The position numbers were made by a program, and so were the translations under genes. Below, piece by piece: positions 7,858-15,893 of a stretch of 17,671 bases of DNA. Each line of letters begins with the position of its first letter. Within the stretch, counting starts at the first letter, position 1. The stretch is from Janthinobacterium agaricidamnosum NBRC 102515 = DSM 9628 (GTDB lineage: Bacteria; Pseudomonadota; Gammaproteobacteria; Burkholderiales; Burkholderiaceae_D), in the NCBI RefSeq assembly GCF_000723165.1, contig NZ_HG322949.1, positions 5,314,328-5,331,998 on the forward strand, written 5' to 3'. The notes beneath the pieces are model-generated. The model searched no databases, had not been told where the DNA came from, and saw nothing but the letters and a program-made list of their open reading frames with translations.

Positions 7858-8574
7858 ATGCTGCGCATGCAAAACCTCAGTAAAGTCTACCGCACCCATC
7901 TGATCGAAACCCACGCGCTGCGCGGCTTCGAAATCCACGTCAGGCAAGGCGAATTCGTCACCGTCACCGGGCCGTCCGGCTCCGGCAAGACCAGCTTCCT
8001 GAACATCGCCGGCCTGCTCGAGGAATTTACCAGCGGCGACTACATCCTCGACGGCATCAACGTCAAGGGCATGAACGACAGCGCCCGCTCGCGCCTGCGC
8101 AATGAAAAGCTGGGCTTCATCTTCCAGGGTTTCAACCTGATCCCCGACCTGTCGCTGTTCGACAATGTCGACGTGCCGCTGCGCTACCGCGGCTTCAATC
8201 GGGCCGAGCGCAAGGAGCGCATCGAGGATGCGCTGGCCAAGGTCGGCCTGGCGTCGCGCATGAAGCATTATCCGGCCGAACTGTCGGGCGGCCAGCAGCA
8301 GCGCGTGGCGATCGCGCGCGCGCTGGCCGGTTCGCCGAAACTGTTGCTGGCCGATGAACCGACCGGTAACCTGGACACGCAAATGGCGCGCGGCGTGATG
8401 GAGCTGCTGGAACAGATCAACGCCCAGGGCACCACCATCCTGATGGTGACGCATGATCCGGAACTGGCGCTGCGCAGCCAGCGCAATGTCCACATCATCG
8501 ACGGCCAGGTGTCGGACCTGGTACGCAAGGGACCGTCGCTGGTGGACCGCGCAGCGGCCGGCCACGCGGCATGA
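7858..8574 (+). CDS. ABC transporter ATPase (MacB/LolD type)
   Basis: Cytoplasmic ATPase subunit of the exporter, with 238 residues. All ABC motifs are intact: Walker A GPSGSGKT (38-45), Q-loop Gln90 (FIFQGFNL), signature LSGGQ (142-146), Walker B LLLADE (162-167) with the D-loop GNLD, and the H-loop His199 (MVTHD). The ATG at 7858 has GGAG nine bases upstream. The frame extends to a TTG at 7807 without supporting signals. The stop TGA lies 11 bp before the first permease start, so the genes are probably translationally coupled. The sequence type belongs to the lipoprotein/macrolide/peptide exporter branch, where ATP use drives a periplasmic pump rather than transport across the inner membrane. 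Confidence 0.92.
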   Translation: MLRMQNLSKVYRTHLIETHALRGFEIHVRQGEFVTVTGPSGSGKTSFLNIAGLLEEFTSGDYILDGINVKGMNDSARSRLRNEKLGFIFQGFNLIPDLSLFDNVDVPLRYRGFNRAERKERIEDALAKVGLASRMKHYPAELSGGQQQRVAIARALAGSPKLLLADEPTGNLDTQMARGVMELLEQINAQGTTILMVTHDPELALRSQRNVHIIDGQVSDLVRKGPSLVDRAAAGHAA

Positions 8575-8585
8575 GGAGCGGCGCC

Positions 8586-9905
8586 ATGTTCCAATACTAT
8601 TTCGTGCGCGGCTTGCTGAGCCTGCGCCGCAGCCCGGCGCTGACCGCGCTGATGATACTGACGCTGGCGGTCGGCGTGGCGGCCAGCATTTCCACGCTGA
8701 CCATCCTGCACATGATGTCGGCCGATCCGCTGCCGCACAAGAGCGACCGCATGTTCGTGCCGGTGATCGATACCGGCCCGCTGAAAGGCTATGCCCCGGG
8801 TGAACCTATCGGCATCACGCAAAGCCAGACCAGCTACCGCGACATCGGCAATTTCCTGAACAGCAAAATCGGCGTGCGGCGCACCGCGATGTATGGCGTG
8901 GCCGGTCCGGTCGAACCGCAGCGCAAGGATATCGGCGTATTCCGGGTCCAGGGCCTGGCGCCGACGCGCGACTTTTTCGCCATGTTCGAAACCCCGTTCC
9001 TGTACGGCCAGCCATGGAGCGAAGCCGATGACGCCAGCGGCGCCGACATCATCGTGCTGACCCGCAGGCTGGCCGAAAAGCTGTACGGCGCCGGCAACCC
9101 GGTCGGCCAGCGCATGACGCTGATGGGCCAGCAATTCCAGGTCGGCGGCGTGCTCGATCGCTGGGACCCGGTGCCGCGCGTGCATCACCTTATCGGCAGC
9201 AAGGGCGCGTTCGGCGCGGAAGACGATTTCTTCATTCCGCTGTCGAGCGCGATTCGTCACCAGGCCAGCCAGGACGGCGGCGTCAGTTGCGCCAGCGAAC
9301 ATAGTCCGGGTTTCCAGGGCGTGCTCGACTCCGAATGCACCTGGCTGCAGTTCTGGTTCGAAATGGCCGGCAGCGGCGAACGCGGCGACTTGCAAAATTA
9401 CCTGGACAACTATGCCGCCGAACAGCGCAAGCTGGGCCGCATGCAGCGCAATGCGCCCAACCAGTTGTTCAATGTGAACGAATGGATGCGACTGCAGAAC
9501 GTGGTCGACAACGATAACCGGCTGGCGGCCTGGCTGGCGTTCGGCTTCTTGCTGCTATGCCTGGTCAACACCATCGGCCTGCTGCTGGCGAAGTTTTCGA
9601 CGCGCGCCGCCGAAGTCGGCATCCGCCGCGCGCTGGGTGCGTCGAAGCCGGAAATCTTCCGCCAATTCCTGGTCGAAACCACCGTCATCGGCCTGGCCGG
9701 CGGCTTGCTCGGACTGCTGCTGGCATATGCCGCGCTGGCGCTGATTTCGCTGCAATCGGAAGACCTTGGCGTAGTGGCGCACATGGATGGACAAATGCTG
9801 TTGCTGACCTTCGGGGTATCGGTGCTGGCGGCGCTGCTGGCCGGCCTGTTGCCGACCTGGCGCGCGTGCCAGGTCACGCCGGCCATGCAACTCAAATCCC
9901 AATAA
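8586..9905 (+). CDS. FtsX/MacB-type ABC permease, subunit 1
   Basis: Membrane subunit of the exporter, 439 residues. One N-terminal membrane helix (about 19-42) is followed by a large periplasmic domain of the MacB_PCD kind. Three C-terminal helices lie at about 313-337, 362-388 and 404-424. The cytoplasmic coupling segment EVGIRRALGASKPEIF is typical of FtsX-family permeases. ATG 8586 is preferred over ATG 8571 because AGGAG lies 7 bp before it; 8571 overlaps the ATPase stop (ATGA). The ATPase is a separate gene, unlike E. coli MacB where it is fused. The next gene is a related but divergent permease, so a heterodimer is likely. Confidence 0.9.
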   Translation: MFQYYFVRGLLSLRRSPALTALMILTLAVGVAASISTLTILHMMSADPLPHKSDRMFVPVIDTGPLKGYAPGEPIGITQSQTSYRDIGNFLNSKIGVRRTAMYGVAGPVEPQRKDIGVFRVQGLAPTRDFFAMFETPFLYGQPWSEADDASGADIIVLTRRLAEKLYGAGNPVGQRMTLMGQQFQVGGVLDRWDPVPRVHHLIGSKGAFGAEDDFFIPLSSAIRHQASQDGGVSCASEHSPGFQGVLDSECTWLQFWFEMAGSGERGDLQNYLDNYAAEQRKLGRMQRNAPNQLFNVNEWMRLQNVVDNDNRLAAWLAFGFLLLCLVNTIGLLLAKFSTRAAEVGIRRALGASKPEIFRQFLVETTVIGLAGGLLGLLLAYAALALISLQSEDLGVVAHMDGQMLLLTFGVSVLAALLAGLLPTWRACQVTPAMQLKSQ

Positions 9906-9922
9906 GAAGATAAAGGTCAACC

Positions 9923-11158
9923 ATGGAAATCCGCCCCATCCTGTCTGCGCTGATGCGCAGTAAAACCGGCGCCGTGCTGGTCGCCGTGCAAGTCGCGCTG
10001 AGCCTGGCGATCCTGGCCAACGCGCTGCATATCGTCAACCTGCGCCAGGCCATCGCCGCGCGTCCCAGCGGCGTGGTAGCCGAACGCGACATCTTTTATG
10101 TCAACATCAACCGCGCCTCCGAGCTGAATCACCCTCAGCAAATGGCCGAGCAAAAACGCATGGCGGCGCTGCTGCGCGCGCTGCCGGGCGTGATGTCGGT
10201 GGCCCAGACCAGCCAGGCGCCGCTGTCGCTCTACGGCAGCTCGTTCGGGATTGCGGCCGAACGCAAGCAAATCAATACCACCGCCAACGCATCGCCCTAT
10301 GTTTCACCCGATTCGCTGGTCCAGACTTTCGGCCTGCAACTGGTCGAAGGGCGCGACTTCACTCCGGACGAAATCATCGACATCGATGCAAAGGTCGAGG
10401 ATACCCATCCGAAGGTGGTGATCGTGACGCGCGCCACGGCAGAAAAACTGTGGCCCGGCAGCGCCAGCGCGCTCGGCAGGACGCTGTACCTCGGCACTGG
10501 CGCCGATGCCACGGAAATGCGCGTGATCGGCGTGGTCGAACGGCTGCAGACCCAGATCGGCCAGCTTGGAACAAAGGGCGAGCTGTCGATGCTGTTTCCG
10601 GCCCGCGTGACGGGCGACAAGGACCTGCTGTTCGCGCTGCGCGCCGAACCGGGCCAGCGCGACCGCCTGATGAAGGAGGCGGAACAGGCGATGCGCGCGT
10701 CCAGCGCGGACCCGCTGCTGATCCGCACCATCAGCATGGAACAGCACCGCGAAACGCGCTACCGCAGGGAACACGGATTATCGTGGATGCTGATCGCGGT
10801 CAGCGCGCTGCTGCTGATGGTGACCGCCAGCGGCATCGTCGGCATCGCCAGCCTGTGGGTCACGCAGCGCCGCAAGCAGATCGGCGTGCGGCGCGCGCTG
10901 GGCGCGCGCCGCATCGACATCCTGCGCTACTTCCTGACCGAAAACATCATGATCACCTCGCTCGGCGTGGCTGGCGGCGTGCTGCTCGGCTTCGGGCTGA
11001 ACCAGTTGCTGGTCAGCCAGCTGGAAATGACCCGCCTGCCGCCGCTGTATCTGGCCGGCGGCGCCGTCCTGTTCTGGCTGCTCGGCATCGTCGCCGTGTA
11101 TGGCCCGGCGTGGCGCGCGGCCAGTATTTCGCCGGCCACCGCCACCCGCGGCACCTGA
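9923..11158 (+). CDS. FtsX/MacB-type ABC permease, subunit 2
   Basis: Second exporter permease, 411 residues, with the same plan as subunit 1. It has one N-terminal helix (about 14-36), a periplasmic domain and three C-terminal helices (about 289-312, 340-362, 375-397). The family segment QIGVRRALGARRIDILRYFL is present. Its start ATG is 17 bp past the previous stop and has AAGG upstream. Similarity to subunit 1 is clear only in the C-terminal membrane part, so the periplasmic surfaces differ. The two probably pair asymmetrically on an ATPase dimer. Confidence 0.9.
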   Translation: MEIRPILSALMRSKTGAVLVAVQVALSLAILANALHIVNLRQAIAARPSGVVAERDIFYVNINRASELNHPQQMAEQKRMAALLRALPGVMSVAQTSQAPLSLYGSSFGIAAERKQINTTANASPYVSPDSLVQTFGLQLVEGRDFTPDEIIDIDAKVEDTHPKVVIVTRATAEKLWPGSASALGRTLYLGTGADATEMRVIGVVERLQTQIGQLGTKGELSMLFPARVTGDKDLLFALRAEPGQRDRLMKEAEQAMRASSADPLLIRTISMEQHRETRYRREHGLSWMLIAVSALLLMVTASGIVGIASLWVTQRRKQIGVRRALGARRIDILRYFLTENIMITSLGVAGGVLLGFGLNQLLVSQLEMTRLPPLYLAGGAVLFWLLGIVAVYGPAWRAASISPATATRGT

Positions 11159-11187
11159 CATGGCGACGATAATGTTATGCTCGCGAC

Positions 11188-12537
11188 ATGCCTACCGTAC
11201 TGATAATTGACGACAATGCCGCGGTCGCGGTCGCGCTCGAAGTGCTGCTGTCGCTGCACGACATCGACGCGCTCAGCGCCGCCTCGCCCGAAGAAGGCTT
11301 GGCGCTGCTGGCGCGGCATGGCGCCGACCTGGTGATCCAGGACATGAACTTCAGCGCCGACACCACCTCCGGCGCGGAAGGCGCTGCGCTGTTCCGCCAG
11401 ATCCGCGCGCGCCATCCCGACTTGCCGGTCATCTTGCTGACCGCCTGGACCCAGCTCGACGCGGCGGTCGGCCTGATCAAGTCAGGCGCCGCCGATTACC
11501 TGGCCAAGCCATGGGACGACCGGCGCCTGCTGGCCTCGGTACAAAACCTGATTGAGCTGGGCCAGGCCAACCGCGCGCTGCAAAGCCGCCGCCAGCAGGA
11601 GCAGCGCCAGCGCCGCGCGCTGCAGCAAGGCTACGACCTGCGCGGCATGGTGTGGGCCGATGCCGCCACCGACAGCGTGGTGCAGCTGGCGTGCCAGGTG
11701 GCGCGGGCCGACGTGCCGGTGCTGATCTCCGGCCCGAACGGCAGCGGCAAGGAATGCATCGCCGCCATCGTGCAAGCCAATTCGGCGGTGCGCGACGGCC
11801 CGTTCGTGGTGCTTAATTGCGGCGCGCTGCCGTCCGAACTGATCGAGGCGGAACTGTTCGGCGCCGAAGCCGGCGCCTACACCGGCGCGTCGAAAGCCCG
11901 CGAAGGCAAGTTCGAGGCGGCCGACGGCGGCACGCTGTTCCTCGATGAAATCGGCAACCTGCCGCTGGCCGGCCAGATGAAATTGCTGCGCGTGCTGGAA
12001 ACCGGCCGCTTTCAACGGCTCGGATCGAACCGCGAACGGCAAGTGAAGGTGCGCGTGATCAGCGCCACCAACGCCGACCTGCCGGCCATGATACGGGCCG
12101 GCAGCTTCCGCGAAGACTTGCTGTACCGGCTGAACGTGATCGAACTGCGGCTGCCGCCGCTGGCCGCGCGTCCGGCCGACATCCCGGTACTGGCGCAGCA
12201 CTTCCTCGGTGCCGGCAAGCTGCTCGACGAGCAAGCCCAGGCGGCATTGCTGGCCCATCCATGGCCCGGCAATGTGCGCGAACTGAAAAACGTCATGCAG
12301 CGCGCCGGCTTGCTGTCGGCCGGCGCCACGATCAAGGCGGCCGAGCTGGGCTTGCCGGCCGCCCCGGCGCCAGCGCTGGCGGCGGCCGGCGGCGCCGACG
12401 CGGAACCGGACGGCGCCGCGGTGACCGCCGCGCTGGCGCGCGCCAACGGCGTGGTGGCGCAGGCCGCGCAAGAGCTGGGCCTGTCGCGCCAGGCGCTGTA
12501 CCGGCGCATGGAACGGCTCGGCATCGCCCGCCCCTGA
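11188..12537 (+). CDS. NtrC-family sigma-54-dependent response regulator
   Basis: DNA-binding activator of RNA polymerase-sigma-54, 449 residues. The receiver domain (1-120) has the acidic pair D8/D9, phosphoacceptor D52, T85 and K107. The AAA+ domain has Walker A GPNGSGKE (182-189; GESGTGKE is more usual), the sigma-54 contact loop GAYTGA (229-234, a Phe-to-Tyr form of GAFTGA), Walker B TLFLDE (249-254) and [11 protein letters not shown] with the arginine residues. An Ala/Pro linker leads to a Fis-type helix-turn-helix (about 421-444). It starts 29 bp after the permease and shares one base with the kinase gene (TGATG). The likely target is the promoter at 6437-6452, giving positive feedback; this is inference. 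Confidence 0.93.
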   Translation: MPTVLIIDDNAAVAVALEVLLSLHDIDALSAASPEEGLALLARHGADLVIQDMNFSADTTSGAEGAALFRQIRARHPDLPVILLTAWTQLDAAVGLIKSGAADYLAKPWDDRRLLASVQNLIELGQANRALQSRRQQEQRQRRALQQGYDLRGMVWADAATDSVVQLACQVARADVPVLISGPNGSGKECIAAIVQANSAVRDGPFVVLNCGALPSELIEAELFGAEAGAYTGASKAREGKFEAADGGTLFLDEIGNLPLAGQMKLLRVLETGRFQRLGSNRERQVKVRVISATNADLPAMIRAGSFREDLLYRLNVIELRLPPLAARPADIPVLAQHFLGAGKLLDEQAQAALLAHPWPGNVRELKNVMQRAGLLSAGATIKAAELGLPAAPAPALAAAGGADAEPDGAAVTAALARANGVVAQAAQELGLSRQALYRRMERLGIARP

Positions 12538-13883
12538 TGGCCAGCCAGCCCGAAGCCGCCGCCGGCGTGCGCCGCTCGCTGCTGATACGCTGGTCGGCGC
12601 TGCTCGGCACGCTGCTGGCGCTGGCCGTCGGGCTGACGCTGGGATTCCATCATTTTTTGCCGCGGCAACCCGTGCTGGTGCTGGTGCTGACCCTGCTATG
12701 CCTGCTGCCGGTGGCGATCCTCACCATCCGCGCCCAGCTGCAAGGCATGCTGTCGCTGTTCCGCGCACTGACCGGCACCGTCACCAGCTACCAGGACGGC
12801 GACTTTTCATTCGGCCTGTACTGGCCGCACAACGATGAACTGGCCGACCTGGTGGTCGCCCACAATACGCTGGGCGACGTGCTGCGCAAACAACGGCTCG
12901 ACCTGATGCAGCGCGAACTGCTGCTCGACACCATGGTGCAAAACACGCCGGTGGCGATGCTGCTGGTGGCCGACGGCGGCGCCATCGTCTACGCCAACCT
13001 GGCGGCGCGGCAATTGCTCAACGACGGCCGCAAACTGGAAGGCCGACGCCTGCCCGACATCGTGCTCCAGTCGAACGCCGCGCTGGGCGAGGCGCTGGCG
13101 CGCGGCGGCGACGGCTTGTTCAGCAGCGGCGCCGGCGAAGAGGAAGAGGTGTACCACCTGGCGCGGCGCAGCTTCAGCCTGAACGGCCGCCGCCACGAAT
13201 TGCTGCTGCTGCGCCAGCTGACGCTGGAATTGCGGCGCCAGGAAGTGCAAACCTGGAAAAAAGTCATCCGCGTCATCAGCCACGAATTGAACAATTCACT
13301 GGCCCCGCTGGCGTCGCTGGCCCACTCCGGCGCGGAACTGGTGCGCCGTGGCCAGACCGAACGCCTGCCGCAAATCCTCGCCACCATCGAAGAACGCACC
13401 CGCCACCTGGAAGGTTTCATCCTCGGCTACGCCCGCTTCGCCAAGCTGCCGTCGCCACGCGTGCAAGCGTGCGACTGGCCGCCGTTCCTGGAACGGCTGG
13501 CCTCGCAGGCGCAGTTCGAGATCGGCGGCGAATTACCGGCGCAAGCGGCCACCTTCGATCCGGCGCAACTGGAACAGGCGCTGCTGAACCTGCTGAAAAA
13601 CGCCCATGAATCCGGCTCCCCGCCGCGGCACGTCACGCTGCGGGTCAGCCGCCAGCAGGAACTGCTGCGGATCGAGGTGTCCGACCGCGGTCCCGGCATG
13701 AGCGATGCGGTGCTGACCAATGCGCTGGTGCCCTTTTATTCCACCAAGCGCAGCGGCACCGGCCTGGGCCTGGCGCTGGCGCGCGAAATCGCCGAGGCAC
13801 ATGGCGGCCGCATCACGCTGGCCAACCGCGATGGCGGCGGCTTGACCGTCACCTTGATTTTGCCATTCTCCACGGCAAAATAA
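12537..13883 (+). CDS. Sensor histidine kinase, NtrY/NtrB-like
   Basis: Inner-membrane sensor and cognate kinase of the preceding regulator, 448 residues. Two membrane helices (about 15-36 and 45-64) enclose a very short periplasmic loop, so it may sense within the membrane or cytoplasm. A HAMP-like segment (65-120) and a PAS-like region (about 125-230) follow. The H-box is VISHELNN (His249), the N-box NLLKNAHESG (Asn355), G1 DRGPGM (383-388) and G2 GTGLGLA (407-413). ATG 12537 overlaps the previous stop by one base. The open frame begins at 12261, but that part is the shadow of the regulator gene. Its 3' end was copied into the following array (see 14736-14783 and 15559-15679). No terminator is visible directly after it. 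Confidence 0.93.
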   Translation: MASQPEAAAGVRRSLLIRWSALLGTLLALAVGLTLGFHHFLPRQPVLVLVLTLLCLLPVAILTIRAQLQGMLSLFRALTGTVTSYQDGDFSFGLYWPHNDELADLVVAHNTLGDVLRKQRLDLMQRELLLDTMVQNTPVAMLLVADGGAIVYANLAARQLLNDGRKLEGRRLPDIVLQSNAALGEALARGGDGLFSSGAGEEEEVYHLARRSFSLNGRRHELLLLRQLTLELRRQEVQTWKKVIRVISHELNNSLAPLASLAHSGAELVRRGQTERLPQILATIEERTRHLEGFILGYARFAKLPSPRVQACDWPPFLERLASQAQFEIGGELPAQAATFDPAQLEQALLNLLKNAHESGSPPRHVTLRVSRQQELLRIEVSDRGPGMSDAVLTNALVPFYSTKRSGTGLGLALAREIAEAHGGRITLANRDGGGLTVTLILPFSTAK

Positions 13884-14033
13884 GCGTTGATAAAAGTCAT
13901 ACGGATGCGTATTTGATGTGCAATTTAAGGCCACCATAAGCGCGTTACGGCATATCCCGGCATATCTCCCAAGCTGTTTCCAGCAATGAGCGGCGGCCTG
14001 TTTTCAGCGTCGATTTGATTCAGCATCAGCCGA

Positions 14034-14062
14034 TTGACAAGCATTTTTGTTATCTATAGCTT
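14034..14062 (+). promoter_or_regulatory. Promoter of PEP-CTERM gene 1
   Basis: TTGACA (14034-14039) is followed by a 17-bp spacer and TAGCTT (14057-14062), a weak -10. The spacer ATTTTTGTTATCTA is kept in all three array copies. Confidence 0.55.
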
Positions 14063-14117
14063 AGCAAACAGGTGCTTATATTTTTGTTAACCATCCTTAA
14101 TTCTGGAAGGAGATACC

Positions 14118-14627
14118 ATGCAATTGAAACCTTTATTGCTGGCAGCCATGCTGGTCGCATCCGGCAGCGCATTTGCCGACAACTATACCCCGCCGACCAT
14201 AGAGATGGAGGGCAGCTCGCCACTGTATACCGTCGCAAGCTTCGGCACCTTCCATATGGCAGGTTTGTTTACCGACACCTACAACTTTATCTATCGTGGG
14301 GGCGAGCCTGGATTTGCCGGCGTCGTCTTCCACTCCCACCTGAACAACCTCCTTGAGCACAGCCCGATCAATTTCACGTCGGCATCGATGAATGGCACCC
14401 CTATACCGATCCGTAACCGGGAACTGACATCGGACGCTTATCTGACGGGGGTGCCAACCGACGGCTTGGTGACGCTGATCATCCACGGCTACACCACCAG
14501 CGACCATGGCAGCTACAGCGGCGCGCTCAGCGTGGTCACCGGAGTACCGGAACCGGCCACCTACGGCATGATGCTGGGCGGCCTGGCCTTGCTTGGCGGG
14601 CTGGCGTGGCGCCGCCGCACAGTGTGA
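14118..14627 (+). CDS. PEP-CTERM sorting domain protein 1
   Basis: Secreted exosortase substrate of unknown role, 169 residues. A Sec signal peptide (1-20) ends SAFA, with predicted cleavage before DNY. The mature part has FTDTYNF (51-57), which resembles the FxDxF type of PEP-CTERM proteins, then FTSASMNG and VTLIIHGYT blocks shared with both neighbours. The C-terminal sorting signal is VPEPATYG (143-150), a hydrophobic helix and the Arg cluster WRRR. GGAAGGAG lies just before the ATG. An exosortase is expected elsewhere in the genome, since none is in the window. Such proteins are usually linked to surface or exopolysaccharide matrix functions. Confidence 0.88.
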   Translation: MQLKPLLLAAMLVASGSAFADNYTPPTIEMEGSSPLYTVASFGTFHMAGLFTDTYNFIYRGGEPGFAGVVFHSHLNNLLEHSPINFTSASMNGTPIPIRNRELTSDAYLTGVPTDGLVTLIIHGYTTSDHGSYSGALSVVTGVPEPATYGMMLGGLALLGGLAWRRRTV

Positions 14628-14678
14628 CGCACACTTGCGCAGCGCTTGCATCAAGCCTGCTGCTGGCAAGCCCCCATG

Positions 14679-14702
14679 AAAGACGCTACGGCGTCTTTTT
14701 TT
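14679..14702 (+). terminator. Intrinsic terminator after PEP-CTERM gene 1
   Basis: AAAGACGC (14679-14686), a TACG loop and GCGTCTTT (14691-14698) form a perfect 8-bp stem, with T continuing to 14702. The same stem follows gene 3. The 14628-15020 gene-free stretch holds this terminator, a kinase-gene remnant and the next promoter. Confidence 0.85.
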
Positions 14703-14735
14703 GGGTCCGCATGGGCAGCAGCTCAAGCAATCAGC

Positions 14736-14783
14736 CCGGCGGCGCCTGCCGGCCCTGCTTTCCCCATTCCCCAAGGCAATATC
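14736..14783 (+). pseudogene. Degenerate remnant of the histidine kinase 3' end
   Basis: GGCGGCGCCTGCCGGCCCTG, then CCATTCCCCAAGGCAA, aligns with the last 16 or so codons of the kinase gene (GGCGGCGGCTTGACCGTC, then CCATTCTCCACGGCAAAATAA). Small gaps and substitutions are needed, and the former stop codon is lost. Downstream the match continues as GCGTTGATAAACGTCAT. It is noncoding now. Confidence 0.55.
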
Positions 14784-14936
14784 AGCGTTGATAAACGTCA
14801 TCCAGATGCGTGTTTCATGTGTAATTTAAGCCACACATCAGCGGGATTAAGGCAGACCTCGGCATCGCTCCGCAGACCGGGCCCAGCAATGAGAACCAGC
14901 CTGTTTCAAGCATGGCTACGATTAAAAAACAGCCGG

Positions 14937-14965
14937 TTGACAAGTATTTTTGTTATCTATATGTT
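14937..14965 (+). promoter_or_regulatory. Promoter of PEP-CTERM gene 2
   Basis: TTGACA (14937-14942), a 17-bp spacer and TATGTT (14960-14965). The -35 is perfect; the -10 matches 4/6 positions and equals that of copy 3. Confidence 0.6.
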
Positions 14966-15020
14966 ATCAAAATGTGCTTGCATTTTTGTTATTTGATCGC
15001 AATTTCTTGAAGGAGATACC

Positions 15021-15527
15021 ATGGAATTGAAACCTTTATTACTGGCAGCCATGCTGACCGTATCCAGCAGCGCATTTGCCGACAACTATACCGCGCCGAC
15101 CCGGACGCTGGGCGGCGGCCCGCTGATCTGGATCACTACCCCCGCCGCCGGCATCGGCACGCTGCACAGGCCCGGCCCGTTTACCGACACCTACACCTTC
15201 AACTATTCGGGTGATCCGGGACTGGCCAGCATCGGCTTCAGCGGCCTCTCCTTTCTGGATCACCATATCAACTTCACCTCGGCGACGCTGAACGGCATCA
15301 GCATACCGACCAGGAACGCGGGACTGAATGCGTCCGCCTATGCGACGGCGCTGCCGGTCAGCGGCTTGCTGACACTGATCATCCACGGCTACACCCTGAG
15401 CCCCACCGGCTACACCGGCATGCTGAACGTGGTAATCAGCGCGGTGCCGGAACCGGCCAGCGACGCCATGCTGCTGGGCGGCCTGACCTTGCTCGGCATG
15501 CTGGCGCGGCGCCGCCGCGCAGCGTGA
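15021..15527 (+). CDS. PEP-CTERM sorting domain protein 2
   Basis: Paralogue of the flanking two proteins, 168 residues. The signal peptide (1-20) is nearly the same as in protein 1, again with the SAFA/DNY junction. The mature core has FTDTYTF (54-60), INFTSATLNG and GLLTLIIHGYT. The C-terminal signal is VPEPASDA (142-149), a hydrophobic helix and ARRRR. The PEPAT of its neighbours is PEPAS here, still within the motif. AAGGAG precedes the ATG. There is no terminator before the next unit, so its transcript may run into gene 3. Confidence 0.88.
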   Translation: MELKPLLLAAMLTVSSSAFADNYTAPTRTLGGGPLIWITTPAAGIGTLHRPGPFTDTYTFNYSGDPGLASIGFSGLSFLDHHINFTSATLNGISIPTRNAGLNASAYATALPVSGLLTLIIHGYTLSPTGYTGMLNVVISAVPEPASDAMLLGGLTLLGMLARRRRAA

Positions 15528-15558
15528 AACGGACTTGAACAGCGCTTGAATCCCCCCT

Positions 15559-15679
15559 GCGCTGGCGCGCGAAATTGCTGAAGATTGCCGAAGCACATGG
15601 TGGCGACATCACGCCGGCCAGTCGCGATGGCGGCGGCCTGACCGTTACCCTGATTTTTCCATTCTCCAAGGCAAAAAAG
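15559..15679 (+). pseudogene. Duplicated fragment of the histidine kinase 3' end
   Basis: This stretch is clearly homologous to the end of the kinase gene (13773-13883). It covers GCGCTGGCGCGCGAAAT, the AHGG segment, CGCGATGGCGGCGGC and CCATTCTCCAAGGCAAAA. A 10-bp imperfect tandem duplication (ATTGCTGAAG 15574-15583, ATTGCCGAAG 15584-15593) shifts the frame, and the kinase stop TAA corresponds to AAG at 15677-15679. It cannot make a kinase domain. The 15528-15893 gene-free stretch holds only this fragment and the next promoter. Confidence 0.85.
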
Positions 15680-15808
15680 GCTTTGATAAAAGTCATCAAT
15701 ATGCGTGTTTCATGCCCAGTTTAAGCCGTACATAAGCGGCTTGATGCAGCGCTGTTCAGCAATGAGGATCAGCCTGTTTCAGCATGAATCCGATTGAAAA
15801 ATAGCCGC

Positions 15809-15837
15809 TTGACAGCCATTTTTATTATCTATATGTT
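15809..15837 (+). promoter_or_regulatory. Promoter of PEP-CTERM gene 3
   Basis: TTGACA (15809-15814), a 17-bp spacer and TATGTT (15832-15837), in the same layout as the other two copies. Confidence 0.6.
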
Positions 15838-15893
15838 ACCAAACAGGAGCTTGTCTTTTTATTAATTAATCGTAATTTCTTGACGGAGATATC

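Larger units (their letters stand above)
13773..14702 (+). repeat. Tandem repeat unit 1: kinase 3' end, promoter block, PEP-CTERM gene, terminator
   Basis: First and most complete unit of a three-copy direct array. It includes the last 37 codons of the functional kinase gene, a 234-bp spacer, a PEP-CTERM gene and its terminator. Shared spacer landmarks with units 2 and 3 are GTTGATAAA.GTCAT, CAGCAATGAG, TTGACA, TTATCTATA and the GGAG ribosome binding site. Confidence 0.75.
14736..15565 (+). repeat. Tandem repeat unit 2
   Basis: Second copy of the unit: degenerate kinase tail, promoter block and PEP-CTERM gene. It lacks the terminator. It runs directly into the kinase fragment of unit 3 at the shared hexamer GCTGGC (15561-15566). 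Confidence 0.7.

Noticed and set aside
11482..12471. Open frame of 329 codons opposite the response regulator
   Set aside because: Shadow frame; the plus-strand gene has all the regulator motifs.
13884..15893. Sigma-54 promoters for the PEP-CTERM genes, as reported for PrsK/PrsR-controlled systems
   Set aside because: No GG-N10-GC element with good flanks in any of the three spacers; the closest match in copy 2 has a 9-bp gap.
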